Assembly: GCA_012799115.1 (NCBI GenBank)
Contig: JAAZLY010000179.1
Coordinates: 1 to 5,878, forward strand
Direction of reading: 5' to 3'
DNA from: Bacillota bacterium
GTDB taxonomy: Bacteria > Bacillota > Limnochordia > Darwinibacteriales > Darwinibacteriaceae
DNA length: 5,878 nucleotides
The first letter of the stretch is position 1. Each line of letters begins with the position of its first letter. The translations under genes and the position numbers were made by a program. This document shows, one piece after another, positions 5,647 to 5,878 of this stretch. Under the pieces are notes generated by a model. It did no database searches. It saw only the letters and a program-made list of their open reading frames with translations, and was not told the DNA's origin.

Positions 5647-5878
5647 ATGATGGGTAATAAAAAAAGAATCGATATGTGGACTGCTCTGTCCTTTACCGTG
5701 CTTGCATTGTTTGTCCTCTTTCTACTCTACCCGTTGTGGGGGTTGCTCAGGCAAGCTGTAGTCGGCCCTAGGGGAGGAGTAACTCTGGAGTATTTCAGTC
5801 GGTTTTTCGAATACCGTTACTACAGCAGTACCATTATCAATAGCCTTAAGGTCTCCTCTGCTATTACGATTGTTACTC
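5647..5878 (+). CDS. ABC transporter permease, N-terminal part (cut by window end)
   Basis: Seventy-seven codons of an inner-membrane permease are present and the frame remains open at the window edge. It starts with a short basic cytoplasmic tail (MMGNKKRID), then a strong membrane helix (about residues 11-33, ending in LLYPLWGLL), an external loop with LEYFSRFFEYRYY, and STIINSLKVSSAIT, which marks entry into the transmembrane core. This N-terminal pattern is typical of permeases in the Fe(III)/thiamine/2-aminoethylphosphonate group (FbpB/PhnV-like), often large two-module proteins, rather than of UgpA sugar-type permeases. GGGAGGGG (5636-5643) precedes two consecutive ATGs at 5647 and 5650; either could be used. 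It pairs with the ATPase just upstream. The class is inferred from a short fragment. Confidence 0.8.
   Translation, partial: MMGNKKRIDMWTALSFTVLALFVLFLLYPLWGLLRQAVVGPRGGVTLEYFSRFFEYRYYSSTIINSLKVSSAITIVT

Overview
The window reads as a chromosomal segment of a mid-GC bacterium, most likely a member of Bacillota (Firmicutes). The supporting signs are strong Shine-Dalgarno sequences of the AAGGAG type, compact GC-rich hairpin plus T-tract terminators, use of a TTG start, a chemoreceptor ending in LQELVEHFKI without an NWETF-type tail, and an AraM-type sn-glycerol-1-phosphate dehydrogenase. The lineage is inferred from style only; no rRNA or other marker gene is present.

Layout. Positions 1-160 are non-coding apart from possible edge sequence and carry a strong terminator hairpin (49-85). 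A complete methyl-accepting chemotaxis receptor (161-1996, +) follows and ends in its own terminator (2013-2048). Converging on it is a DeoR-family transcription regulator (2050-2817, -). A 181-nt divergent control region (2818-2998) holds a dense set of TGTGC/GCACA half-sites, including a perfect 12-bp palindrome. Rightward from it runs a probable operon: a glycerol-1-phosphate dehydrogenase of the AraM/EgsA family (2999-4342), a structured 137-nt gap with a strong ribosome binding site that serves only a 13-codon reading frame, an ABC-transporter ATPase (4480-5625), and the first 77 codons of an ABC permease of the Fe(III)/2-aminoethylphosphonate-like class (5647-end, cut by the window edge).

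How they may work together. The divergent DeoR gene, the half-site cluster and the dehydrogenase/ABC genes look like a locally regulated uptake-and-catabolism unit. The transporter would import an organic phosphate or polyol-type solute, the dehydrogenase would interconvert sn-glycerol-1-phosphate (or a related polyol phosphate) and dihydroxyacetone phosphate, and the DeoR protein would respond to a phosphorylated intermediate. The substrate is not determined by this sequence. No solute-binding protein gene is visible; it may lie downstream or have been lost from the odd gap before the ATPase. The chemoreceptor has its own transcription unit, and any link to the same substrate is speculation.

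No CRISPR array, insertion sequence, tRNA or rRNA was seen. The strongest unexplained signals are the dehydrogenase-ATPase gap and the repeat-rich divergent regulatory region.
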